The position numbers and the translations under genes are program-made. This document shows positions 1 to 6,721 of a stretch of DNA of 7,319 nt, in pieces. Position 1 is the first letter of the stretch, and every line of letters begins with the position of its first letter. A model generated the notes under the pieces. The model did no database searches and had not been told where the DNA came from. It saw only the letters and a list, made by a program, of their open reading frames with translations. The DNA comes from Caldifarciminota bacterium (GTDB taxonomy: Bacteria > Hydrothermota > Hydrothermia > LBFQ01 > DSFT01). Location of the stretch: assembly GCA_015494735.1 (NCBI GenBank), contig WGAQ01000080.1, positions 1-7,319 of the forward strand, given 5' to 3'.

Positions 1-1386
1 ACATCCAGGACCGTGAATCTGATTCCCGCTGGAGGATTTCTCGATATCGTGGTTCTGGACAGTATAACCGGAGATACTCTGACCGGAGCCAGGGTGGTCG
101 TGGGGGATTCCTCTTTCACGTATCCCGGAGGTGTTCTCAGGGTCTTTGCCAGAGCGGGCGACGTGAGTATATCTGCATACATGGATAAGTACAGGGATTA
201 TGCGTCCGTATTCTCTGTGGAAGCGGGGAAAGAGTATCCCTATGTCATACGCATGGCACCTGCCACCGCTCAGCTGATAGTGAAGGTTCTGGATTCCAGG
301 AATCGCAATCCACTCGTGGCTTCCATCCGGGTTATGACTGCGGAAGGGGAATCCCTTGTGGATACGAGCGCATCCATGGTCACCGTCGAACTTCCGGAAG
401 CCGGTGCCTATAAACTGATGGTGTCCAGAAAGGGCTATTACGATTTTTCGGAGGTCATCTCCGTAAAGGCCGGCATGACCATAGAGAAGGAAGTGGCTCT
501 CAGGAAACTGGAGCCTGAGGCCGGAAAACTCATAGTGAAGGTGATAGATGCCACCACCGGAGATGCCATAGCGGGTGCCAATGTGATGGCCATATCCGAT
601 AAGGGCGATACCGTGCTTACTCTCACCACGGGTGAAAAGGGAAGCGTGGAATCCAGACTGCTCAAGGGGACCTACAGGTTGGTTGTGAATGCCATGGATT
701 ATCTGCCTGCAGAGAGGAGCATCGAAATCGCCAAGAATCAGACTGTGGATATAACCATACCCCTCAAGAGCAAATATGCATTGGTGTTCGGATACGTGCT
801 GGACCACGAAAAGGGTACCCGCGTCAGGGCTGACATAAAGATATACGATTCCGATGGAAATCTCGTGAAGTCCATGAAGGCCGACAGTTATTACGTGAAG
901 CTACCGGCCGGGAAGTACACCTTCAGGGTTTCTGCGAAGAAATACATAGAGAGGGTTGCCACTTTGGAGCTGGAGCCCGCAGAGAAATACAGGAAGGACT
1001 TCCTGTTGCTCAAGGAAAAGCAGGTTCTGACCTTCAGGAATATCTACTTCGACTTCAACAAGGCCACCATAAGGCCGGAATCGTATCCCGTTCTGGATTC
1101 CATCGCCCAGTTGCTGAAGGAGAATCCCAGTATCATAGTGGAAGTGGCCGGTCATACGGATGAGAGGGGCTCATACGATTACAACATGAAGCTGTCCCAG
1201 GCCAGAGCAGAAGCCGTCGTCAATTACCTCATAAAGAAGGGGATAGACCCGAGGAGGTTGATACCCAAGGGTTATGGAGAGAGTCAGCCGGTGATTCCCA
1301 ACGCGAAGACCGAAGAGGAGCATCAGATGAACAGAAGAGTGGAGTTCAGAATCATAGGGGAACTGAATCAGGGAGAAGGTGGATAA
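1..1386 (+). CDS. OmpA-domain envelope protein with four carboxypeptidase-regulatory-like repeats (5' partial)
   Basis: The frame is open to base 1, so the N-terminus and signal peptide lie outside the window; the GTG at 13 is probably internal. Counting from that GTG, there are four related β-sandwich repeats of about 80 residues (about 8-84, 86-167, 171-252, 256-337). Each follows the pattern V-x-D-x-x-T/N-G ... V/I ... G-x-Y-x-x-x-V ... G/K-Y, as in CarboxypepD_reg/PEGA modules. Residues 338-457 form an OmpA C-terminal domain: the FDFNKATIRPES start, GHTDERGS, LSQARAEAV, GYGESQP, and NRRVEF near the end. Asp383 and Arg398 match the pair that binds diaminopimelate in peptidoglycan. The role is therefore probably to anchor the outer membrane or a surface structure to the cell wall, with the repeats as periplasmic spacers. 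The OmpA call is firm; the repeat family name is by pattern. A strong hairpin follows the stop codon. Confidence 0.92.
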   Translation, partial: TSRTVNLIPAGGFLDIVVLDSITGDTLTGARVVVGDSSFTYPGGVLRVFARAGDVSISAYMDKYRDYASVFSVEAGKEYPYVIRMAPATAQLIVKVLDSRNRNPLVASIRVMTAEGESLVDTSASMVTVELPEAGAYKLMVSRKGYYDFSEVISVKAGMTIEKEVALRKLEPEAGKLIVKVIDATTGDAIAGANVMAISDKGDTVLTLTTGEKGSVESRLLKGTYRLVVNAMDYLPAERSIEIAKNQTVDITIPLKSKYALVFGYVLDHEKGTRVRADIKIYDSDGNLVKSMKADSYYVKLPAGKYTFRVSAKKYIERVATLELEPAEKYRKDFLLLKEKQVLTFRNIYFDFNKATIRPESYPVLDSIAQLLKENPSIIVEVAGHTDERGSYDYNMKLSQARAEAVVNYLIKKGIDPRRLIPKGYGESQPVIPNAKTEEEHQMNRRVEFRIIGELNQGEGG

Positions 1387-1393
1387 ATCCTCT

Positions 1394-1418
1394 GGCCCCG
1401 CAGAATGCGGGGCCCTTT
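1394..1418 (+). terminator. Rho-independent-type terminator after the OmpA-domain gene
   Basis: A perfect 8-bp stem GGCCCCGC / GCGGGGCC (1394-1401 with 1407-1414) encloses the 5-nt loop AGAAT and starts 7 nt after the stop codon. It is followed by CTTT, a short T-tract. Stem strength and position support termination; the weak T-run leaves some doubt about efficiency. Confidence 0.75.
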
Positions 1419-1442
1419 ACCTCATCCGGAATCCTCGTATTT

Positions 1443-1462
1443 CCGTGTGTTCCCGTGCGTTC
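1443..1462 (+). repeat. Tandem 10-bp direct repeat upstream of the secreted-protein gene
   Basis: CCGTGTGTTC (1443-1452) is followed directly by CCGTGCGTTC (1453-1462), 9 of 10 bases identical. It lies about 60-80 bp upstream of the predicted transcription start of the next gene. Repeats one helical turn apart can be binding sites for an activator, but two copies could also arise by chance or slippage. Confidence 0.4.
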
Positions 1463-1469
1463 GATATGG

Positions 1470-1483
1470 TGGTTATTTAACCA
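1470..1483. promoter_or_regulatory. Possible operator palindrome
   Basis: TGGTTA-TT-TAACCA is a perfect 6-bp inverted repeat with a 2-bp centre. It ends about 50 bp upstream of the predicted leaderless start at 1535 and lies just downstream of the tandem 10-mer. It is too short a stem to terminate and has no T-run, so a protein-binding site is the more natural reading. No regulator can be named. Confidence 0.35.
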
Positions 1484-1519
1484 TTCTGTGCCGGAGTGCT
1501 GGAACAGCCCGCTTCTACC

Positions 1520-1534
1520 TTTAAAATTTCTGTG
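1520..1534 (+). promoter_or_regulatory. Putative leaderless promoter (-10 element) for the secreted-protein gene
   Basis: TTTAAAAT occupies 1520-1527; its TAAAAT core is followed by 7 nt (TTCTGTG) and then ATG at 1535. That spacing puts the transcription start on or next to the A of the ATG. No Shine-Dalgarno precedes the ATG. The same motif and spacing recur before csx1 and the ROK gene. No convincing TTGACA-like -35 is seen at the expected distance. Confidence 0.6.
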
Positions 1535-3127
1535 ATGAAAAGGCTAATAGGGGAAATAATGGTCGGTATAGTCCTGGGGTTCGTGCCCCTTACCCTTTCG
1601 GCTGCTGCCCAGCAGTGTCCTTCTCCAAAGGTCCACTACAACATCCGCATGTTCGTCGATCCCAACGGAATCATAGCCCGGAATCTCCGCGGTGGTGATG
1701 CTGCCATCCGGCGCAGTCTCAACGTCATAATGAAGAAGGCCAGGGATACCGTGGAGGATGCCAGACTTCAGTCCACCGGATTTACGGTGAAGCGGATAAC
1801 TCGCGACGAATTCCTGAGCCTTGTGGGCGGGGAGCCTGTGAATCCAGAAAATTTCATAAACACCATTAATATACCCTCAGACGCGGAATTCCTGTTCGAC
1901 ATCGTAATCGGTGAAGACATTAAAGGATTGAGCGTGTATGGTTTCCTGATAAACGTCAAGACCAAAAAACTTTACAAGATGGCCCACGTTTATGCCCCTC
2001 CCGAGCAGGCCAAGAGGTACGTGATTGCCACCATCATAAAACTCATAAATCAGCTCTCGACGGAATTAATAAGGGAGGAGGGAACCCGCAACTACATCAG
2101 CGCCATAATCGACAGGACCGAGCAGGTGGTTGAGGTAAAAGCCCGAATCACTCCCACCAATCCCAACATAAGGGATGTGAAATTCGCCCGCCTGAGAATC
2201 CTGAAGGCAAAGAACTACTATGGGGATAACGTATTCGACTACCTTGCGGAGAAGACCGGATTCGCCCTGAAGACCGACAAGGGTAGGGTGGTCAATGGAA
2301 CGGAACTGCCCGATGGATACCAGTTCATCAGGGGATTGAATCCGGAATTCGTCATACAGTTGCCCAGTTGTGAGGAGTTCGACCCCAGCGGAGTCATAAC
2401 CGTGAACCTCTCCTATGGGTACATGTGTCCGAGGGCCGATGTCATAGTCAGCTGGATAAACAGGGCCAATGTGACCAGTTTCAGGGTGAATGCTCCCCTC
2501 GCGTACGAAGTGGTGGAAACGTGGAGACTTTCCGGCCAGCACACTGCAATGGAGTTCACCACCCGCTACCAGCTCCACCTGAAGGCCAACTGCGAGGGCA
2601 AGGTGAAGCCCAGCCTCTATGCCAAGGGGATGCATGTGGATAAGGCGGACTGGATAAGCGATAACTTCCTCTACAACGAGCCCAAGGATAAGCCCCCGGT
2701 GAAGAGCGCCAGGTTCTCCGACTGTGGAATTCTGGACCCCTGGACCCCTGTGGATAACGATATAGACCAGTTCTACGTGGTGGCTTTCGACAACAGGAAG
2801 GAGGGACTTTCCGAATTCGGATACTTCTTCGGGGGATATTACATGCAGAACCAGTACGGGGATACGCAGGACTACTTCGACCTGGTGGGTCTCCATATAG
2901 TGGGCGAGAGGGTTAAATTCGGCGATTACGATGTGTTCGCAAAGTCCACCATACCTTTCGACTACAACAAACTCAGGAGCTTCAGGCCCTTCAGTTTCAC
3001 CTATCCGTTCACCTATGTATATCCCAACTCCGGATGCGGTGATGACAGGGTGAATGTGACGGTTACGTACCAGTTTACCCCCACGGTGGATTGTGGGTGT
3101 GTTGAAACTTCCGATGAAGGCGAGTAA
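1535..3127 (+). CDS. Secreted cysteine-containing protein of unknown function
   Basis: I do not recognise the family. An in-frame GTG at 1496 would give 543 aa, but ATG 1535 (530 aa) is preferred. It gives a clean signal peptide (MKRLIGEIM, a hydrophobic core, then LSAAA with likely cleavage before QQC near residue 25), and it sits 7 nt after a -10-like box that the longer version would swallow. The mature protein has eight Cys (28, 279, 298, 353, 397, 501, 520, 522), an even number consistent with disulfides in an exported protein; QQC is not a lipobox. Residues about 30-185 alternate β and α and include a stretch (ANFLFDIVIGE-like, then VKTKKLYK and a helix) that vaguely recalls CsgG/TolB-N-type domains; this is a weak inference. 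The C-terminal half is rich in Tyr and Phe, suggesting β-structure. Its neighbour upstream is an envelope protein, so a periplasmic or surface role is likely. Confidence 0.85.
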   Translation: MKRLIGEIMVGIVLGFVPLTLSAAAQQCPSPKVHYNIRMFVDPNGIIARNLRGGDAAIRRSLNVIMKKARDTVEDARLQSTGFTVKRITRDEFLSLVGGEPVNPENFINTINIPSDAEFLFDIVIGEDIKGLSVYGFLINVKTKKLYKMAHVYAPPEQAKRYVIATIIKLINQLSTELIREEGTRNYISAIIDRTEQVVEVKARITPTNPNIRDVKFARLRILKAKNYYGDNVFDYLAEKTGFALKTDKGRVVNGTELPDGYQFIRGLNPEFVIQLPSCEEFDPSGVITVNLSYGYMCPRADVIVSWINRANVTSFRVNAPLAYEVVETWRLSGQHTAMEFTTRYQLHLKANCEGKVKPSLYAKGMHVDKADWISDNFLYNEPKDKPPVKSARFSDCGILDPWTPVDNDIDQFYVVAFDNRKEGLSEFGYFFGGYYMQNQYGDTQDYFDLVGLHIVGERVKFGDYDVFAKSTIPFDYNKLRSFRPFSFTYPFTYVYPNSGCGDDRVNVTVTYQFTPTVDCGCVETSDEGE

Positions 3128-3133
3128 TCTGCA

Positions 3134-3156
3134 GGGGGACCGGGTGTCCCCCGTTT
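3134..3156 (+). terminator. Hairpin between the secreted-protein gene and holB
   Basis: A perfect 7-bp stem GGGGGAC / GTCCCCC (3134-3140 with 3146-3152) has the loop CGGGT and is followed by GTTTATC. It starts 6 nt after the stop codon at 3127 and ends 7 nt before the holB ATG. It looks like a compact terminator, though the T-tract is short. Being so close to the next ATG, it could instead affect holB translation. Confidence 0.55.
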
Positions 3157-3159
3157 ATC

Positions 3160-4056
3160 ATGAATGTAATCGGTCACAGGGAAATCATCGATAGACTGCT
3201 CAGGGCCTGCAGGAGGAAGGGCCCATTGCCTTCCATGCTCTTTCATGGGCCGATCGGTGCCGGTAAGGCCACCACGGCTCTCTATATTGCGGGCATGTGC
3301 AATCCCGAATCGCAGAGGAAATCCATATTCCACCTGACTCATCCCGATGTCATGGTGGTCTCGTACGGAAATACCATCCCTGAGGGTCCCAGGCCGGAGG
3401 ATTTCGACAGGACGAAGAGCATATCCATCGATGTGGTGAGACGTGTGAGGGAGGAGGTGGGGAAACCGCCCGTGGAAGCAGAGAGGCGATTCATCATATT
3501 CATGGATGCCGATATGATGACCAGGGAGGCGCAGAATGCTTTCCTCAAGGTGCTGGAGGAGCACGATGACCGGACCACATTCATCCTGATTGCGTCCAAC
3601 TATTACAGATTGCTCCCCACGATTCGCTCCCGGGTCATACCCGTGGCATTCGGCGGATTGTCCAGGGAGGAATTCATGTCCTACGACCACGAATGGAAGC
3701 ACGACCCGGAGAGGCTCTACAATCTGTCCAGGGGCTCGATAGGGCTTGCCCTCATGCTCGACAGGAAACCACTGGACCTATGGGCCCGGTATCTGGCGGA
3801 AATCCTGGAGCATCCATCCGTGAAACTGGTCTCTGCCATATATTCCACCATAGAGAACTCGAAGGATTTGCTCCTCTTCCTCATTCCCTTTCGGGTCGCT
3901 GTGATGAAGAAGTATGCGAAAACCGGTAAACCCGTGTATCGGTATCTGTTCGAGGACAGCAGGGAAATAGAGGATATGATTTTCCGCCATTCCTCCGTGG
4001 AAGTCCTCGTGCATCTCCTGTTCAAAAGCCTATTCGAATTCGAGCCGGCAGTATGA
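3160..4056 (+). CDS. holB: DNA polymerase III delta' subunit (clamp-loader AAA+ protein)
   Basis: This is a 298-aa clamp-loader subunit that helps place the β sliding clamp on DNA during replication. Visible motifs are NVIGHREIIDRLLRA at the start, a P-loop GPIGAGKAT (30-38), HPD (61-63), a Walker-B-like FIIFMDADMM (111-120), AQNAFLKVLEE (124-134), TTFILIASN (139-147) and LLPTIRSR (151-158), which carries the SRx arginine finger. Ala37 replaces the Ser/Thr that follows the P-loop lysine, as is common in delta', which is often not an ATPase; this argues against DnaX, as does the length. The zinc module expected between the P-loop and HPD has shrunk, leaving a single Cys (47), and SRC is SRV. 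There is no Shine-Dalgarno before ATG 3160. The stop overlaps the rlmH start (ATGA), so the two are probably translationally coupled. Confidence 0.88.
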   Translation: MNVIGHREIIDRLLRACRRKGPLPSMLFHGPIGAGKATTALYIAGMCNPESQRKSIFHLTHPDVMVVSYGNTIPEGPRPEDFDRTKSISIDVVRRVREEVGKPPVEAERRFIIFMDADMMTREAQNAFLKVLEEHDDRTTFILIASNYYRLLPTIRSRVIPVAFGGLSREEFMSYDHEWKHDPERLYNLSRGSIGLALMLDRKPLDLWARYLAEILEHPSVKLVSAIYSTIENSKDLLLFLIPFRVAVMKKYAKTGKPVYRYLFEDSREIEDMIFRHSSVEVLVHLLFKSLFEFEPAV

Positions 4057-4484
4057 TTCGCATAATCAGTCCCGGAAGAACCAGGAATCCCCATATCGCG
4101 TCCATGGAGGAGGAATTCGTTTCCAGGATATCCCGATTCCACAGGATTCGGCTCATCTATCCGGAGGTGAAGGCGAAGGGAGACCCCCGAAGGATTATGG
4201 AGGAGGAAGAGAGGGTCATGAGGAAGCATATAAGGGGGATGCTCGTGGTTCTGGATGTGGAGGGCAGGATGATGGATACCGGACAATTCTCCCGATGGTT
4301 CGAAAAAAATCTTCATAGGGAGCCCTCCTTCGTCATCGGTGGGCCGTGGGGTGTTTCCGATAATCTTAAGAGGGATGCCGATTTTCTGCTCAGTCTGTCC
4401 ACCATGACCTTCAGCCACGAGATGGTGCGCGTCATGCTCCTCGAGCAGATTTACCGTGCATTCTTCCCCACCTTCAACAAGTAG
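4053..4484 (+). CDS. rlmH: 23S rRNA (pseudouridine-1915 N3)-methyltransferase RlmH
   Basis: This SPOUT-class methyltransferase uses S-adenosylmethionine to methylate pseudouridine 1915 in helix 69 of 23S rRNA on assembled ribosomes. The 143-aa protein shows the family signature: FVIGGPWGVSD (93-103, the glycine-rich SAM loop) and LSLSTMTFSHEMVRVMLLEQIYRAF (113-137), which forms the trefoil knot and dimer interface. It is about 12 residues shorter than the E. coli enzyme (155 aa). Part of the deficit is at the C-terminus: after YRAF the usual tail ending in G-x-PYHK/R is replaced by FPTFNK, so the conserved Tyr-His pair appears as Phe-Asn. No alternative frame restores the usual tail. The start codon overlaps the holB stop by ATGA, with no Shine-Dalgarno of its own, pointing to coupled translation. 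Confidence 0.93.
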   Translation: MIRIISPGRTRNPHIASMEEEFVSRISRFHRIRLIYPEVKAKGDPRRIMEEEERVMRKHIRGMLVVLDVEGRMMDTGQFSRWFEKNLHREPSFVIGGPWGVSDNLKRDADFLLSLSTMTFSHEMVRVMLLEQIYRAFFPTFNK

Positions 4485-4487
4485 GGA

Positions 4488-4502
4488 TTTATACTTTCGG
4501 GG
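4488..4502 (+). promoter_or_regulatory. Putative leaderless promoter (-10 element) for csx1
   Basis: TTTATACT (4488-4495) fills most of the 18-bp gap after rlmH. Its TATACT core differs from TATAAT at one position and is followed by 7 nt (TTCGGGG) and the ATG at 4503. This is the correct geometry for transcription starting on the ATG. GGGG before the ATG is a poor Shine-Dalgarno and too close. No clear -35 is visible inside the rlmH 3' end. Confidence 0.6.
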
Positions 4503-5837
4503 ATGAGACTCATCTATCAGGTGGCGGGCAGGTTGCCGGGTGGGAGCGAGGATTACAGTATAATAGACTATCGCGTCGGCGATAAAGTCCTGAGGGATTT
4601 TCGCATATCCTCCGATGCCCTGAGGTCCATGGAGCCGGACGATTCCAGAGTTGTCATCCTCTTCCCGATAAGCCTTCTGTACAGGGAATTCGATGTGGTG
4701 GAGAAATGGGGGCATCTCCAGGACCTGGAGGAGGAATTCGCATCGCGATTCGATGAATACATGAAGGGTCCTTTCGATTCCTTCGTCATTCAGTCGATGG
4801 GGAAGTACGGGGATGTGGAATTCAGAAGCGATTACGACCTGATAGTGCTCCGCATCATGAGCCGCATGATTCGTGATTATTTGGAGTATAATCCCAATGA
4901 AGTTGTGGTGGATGTTTCCACCGGTCTGAATGTCAATGTCTCCGCCCTCCTGGAGGCCTTCAGGTATTTCCTGATATGGGTGAAACTGTACACCTATGGG
5001 GAAGAGGACAGTGTGCACTTTTACAGGGCATTTTCGGAACTGGTCATGGAGGGATACGACGGCAGAACATATCGAATCCACATAAAGGGGACAGGGGCCA
5101 AGGCCTTCTTCCTGTCTCCCCTGAACGTTCCCGACCTGAAAGACCTCCCTGCCGGTGTAAATGTATCTCTGTTGAGGAGATTTCTGCTCGTCTTCACATC
5201 CCTGTACCGGAATGCTCCACTTTACATCTACCATGCTGGGTTCGACGAATCCTCTCTCCTGCTGGATGAGATAAAGTCGGTGGTGGGCAGGGTTCTGAGT
5301 GATACGGGTGCCTATTCGGTCAGGGAAGGTATCGTGGAATTTCCCGTTCCTTTCGACAGGAGGAAGATGACCAATGTTTTACTGTCCCTTGCGCTTTACA
5401 GGAGGATTTCCGGAATTCTCGAGGAGTATCTGGGAGAGGATTATGGGGACAGGTACAGGAAGAGGGGTATCTCCATGAAAGAGTTGAGGGAGGTGTTCGT
5501 CGAGGGGATTTATCAGAGATTCTATCTGGAGATGAACGCATACCTGCTGAGCAATGAACTGGAGAATATAAGGGAGGCCGTGGAAAGGAACAGGAGGGTG
5601 AGGACGCTGTACTCCAGGACCTTCCACCCCCTTTCCCCTGCCTTCACCGGTGATTTGTCGAGGAATCAGTGCGGTGCGGATTACAGGCCCATAGCCAGAA
5701 ATTTCCTTGCCCATGCCGGTTTCGAAAGATGCCTGATTCTGGCCCATGGAAGCGGGGAGAATCTCCGTTTCAGGTACAGGGATGGTGTGGAGGAATTCGT
5801 GGAAAACACTTTGCTCAACATAGACCCCACCTTCTGA
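4503..5837 (+). CDS. csx1: Csx1-family CARF-HEPN ribonuclease (type III CRISPR ancillary effector)
   Basis: In type III CRISPR immunity, Cas10 makes cyclic oligoadenylate after seeing foreign RNA. Csx1 binds this through its CARF domain, and its HEPN domain then cuts RNA without sequence specificity. The 444-aa protein fits the MJ1666-type Csx1 architecture. An N-terminal CARF Rossmann-like region (about 1-200) has VVILFPISLLY (50-60) and the ligand-site signature VDVSTGLNVNVSALLEA (136-152). A linker follows, then a helical C-terminal HEPN domain (about 290-430) with the catalytic R-x4-H in ARNFLAHAGFE (398-408; Arg399, His404). Both key motifs are intact, so it looks active. No cas10, csm/cmr gene or CRISPR repeat is visible in the window; the neighbours are rlmH and a ROK kinase. 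A promoter-like box in the 18-bp gap upstream suggests independent expression. Csm6 is the main alternative name, but RNFLAHAG favours Csx1. Confidence 0.87.
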   Translation: MRLIYQVAGRLPGGSEDYSIIDYRVGDKVLRDFRISSDALRSMEPDDSRVVILFPISLLYREFDVVEKWGHLQDLEEEFASRFDEYMKGPFDSFVIQSMGKYGDVEFRSDYDLIVLRIMSRMIRDYLEYNPNEVVVDVSTGLNVNVSALLEAFRYFLIWVKLYTYGEEDSVHFYRAFSELVMEGYDGRTYRIHIKGTGAKAFFLSPLNVPDLKDLPAGVNVSLLRRFLLVFTSLYRNAPLYIYHAGFDESSLLLDEIKSVVGRVLSDTGAYSVREGIVEFPVPFDRRKMTNVLLSLALYRRISGILEEYLGEDYGDRYRKRGISMKELREVFVEGIYQRFYLEMNAYLLSNELENIREAVERNRRVRTLYSRTFHPLSPAFTGDLSRNQCGADYRPIARNFLAHAGFERCLILAHGSGENLRFRYRDGVEEFVENTLLNIDPTF

Positions 5838-5843
5838 TTCGGA

Positions 5844-5857
5844 TTTAAAATTCATCC
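5844..5857 (+). promoter_or_regulatory. Putative leaderless promoter (-10 element) for the ROK gene
   Basis: TTTAAAAT (5844-5851) lies in the 20-bp gap after csx1. Its TAAAAT core is followed by TCATCC (6 nt) and ATG 5858, with no Shine-Dalgarno. TAGACC at 5821-5826 is a poor -35 candidate (4 of 6 bases, 19-bp spacer). Confidence 0.6.
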
Positions 5858-6721
5858 ATGAGGGTTCTGGTCTTCGATGTGGGAGGCACTTTTACCAAGT
5901 ATGCCCTCGTTGAGGATTACGAGGTTTTGAGTCGGGATGCGATTCCCACACCCGGAGAAGATTTCCCCGGAGTCATTTCCTCCATAGTGGACCAATTCGA
6001 TGGTCTGGATGGTGTCGCAATCGGATTTCCCGGAATAGTTTCCGCAGATGGCGTGGTGCTTTTCGCTCCCCACATCCCCTCCATGGTGGGGCGGAGTATA
6101 AAGGAGATTGGAGGTCTTCCTGTTCGAATCGATAACGACGCCAATCTATTCGCTCTGGGTCAGTATGTTCTTACGAGGGAGAGGGGTGTGAGGAATCTGG
6201 TGGGAATTACGCTGGGAACGGGGGTTGGAGGAGGTATAGTAATCGAGGGTAAGCTCTACAGGGGAAGGGGCGGAGCAGGGGAGGTGGGGCACATCATCAT
6301 AGATATGGATGGTCCCCGGTGCGATTGCGGGAATTACGGATGTGCCGAGGCATTTCTCGGGGAATCTTACTTTCCCCGCAGGTGCAGGGTCTGGATGGAG
6401 AGGGAGGGGAGGAATCCCGGTCAGTTAAATGGAAAGGTGTTGAGGGATATGGCTGCCGAAGGGGACCCGCTGGCTCTGGACTGCTGGAGATGGTACGGTG
6501 AAAAACTATCTGTCCTGGTGGCCTCCCTCGTGAATGTGTTCGACCCGGATGCCGTTTTTCTGGGGGGTGGTCTTTCGGGGGCATTCGATTTCTTCGGTCC
6601 ATCCATGTCCGTGGAATTGAGGAGGCTCTTGGGCACCAGAATCGATGGTGTACCGGTGGGGCCCGGTATAAGGAGGGATATTTCCCCGTTCCTGGGAGGT
6701 TTCGAATTGTTCAGGAATTGA
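5858..6721 (+). CDS. ROK-family sugar kinase (glucokinase-like)
   Basis: ROK proteins phosphorylate hexoses such as glucose, N-acetylglucosamine or N-acetylmannosamine with ATP in the cytoplasm; some members are repressors. This 287-aa protein begins directly with the phosphate-binding FDVGGT (6-11) and has no N-terminal helix-turn-helix, so it is a kinase rather than a regulator. IDNDANLFALG (91-101) carries the catalytic Asp94, and TLGTGVGGG (118-126) is the second phosphate/adenosine loop. GEVGH (141-145) supplies sugar-binding Glu142 and His145, and CDCGNYGCAE (155-164) completes the zinc site and Glu164. All hallmark residues are present. It is slightly shorter than usual (about 300-320), with a compact segment after the zinc motif. 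The substrate cannot be read from sequence. It follows csx1 by 20 bp but has its own promoter-like box. Confidence 0.92.
   Translation: MRVLVFDVGGTFTKYALVEDYEVLSRDAIPTPGEDFPGVISSIVDQFDGLDGVAIGFPGIVSADGVVLFAPHIPSMVGRSIKEIGGLPVRIDNDANLFALGQYVLTRERGVRNLVGITLGTGVGGGIVIEGKLYRGRGGAGEVGHIIIDMDGPRCDCGNYGCAEAFLGESYFPRRCRVWMEREGRNPGQLNGKVLRDMAAEGDPLALDCWRWYGEKLSVLVASLVNVFDPDAVFLGGGLSGAFDFFGPSMSVELRRLLGTRIDGVPVGPGIRRDISPFLGGFELFRN

Noticed and set aside
1496..1534. Longer N-terminus of the secreted protein from GTG 1496
   Set aside because: The extra 13 residues would precede the signal peptide and would read through the promoter-like box. ATG 1535 fits both the signal peptide and the promoter spacing better.
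1520..1534. TTTAAA boxes as archaeal TATA elements
   Set aside because: They lie 7 nt from the ATG rather than about 25, and the OmpA domain, HolB and signal-peptide barrel protein point to a bacterium.
2066..2896. A 276-codon open frame on the - strand
   Set aside because: It is antisense to the secreted-protein gene, has no start signal and no recognisable motif, and is best explained as a codon-bias shadow.
3154..3161. TTTATCAT as a leaderless promoter for holB
   Set aside because: Its core overlaps ATG 3160, so transcription would start inside the gene. No suitable in-frame start codon follows at the right place, and the NVIGH N-terminus fits the family.
4471..4500. Frameshift at the end of rlmH hiding a normal tail
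   Set aside because: Neither of the other two frames after YRAF encodes a G-x-PYHK/R-like ending.
3717..5234. A 505-codon open frame on the - strand
   Set aside because: It lies antisense across the end of holB, all of rlmH and half of csx1, which have clear family motifs. Its translation shows no recognisable domain, and long antisense frames are expected from this codon use.
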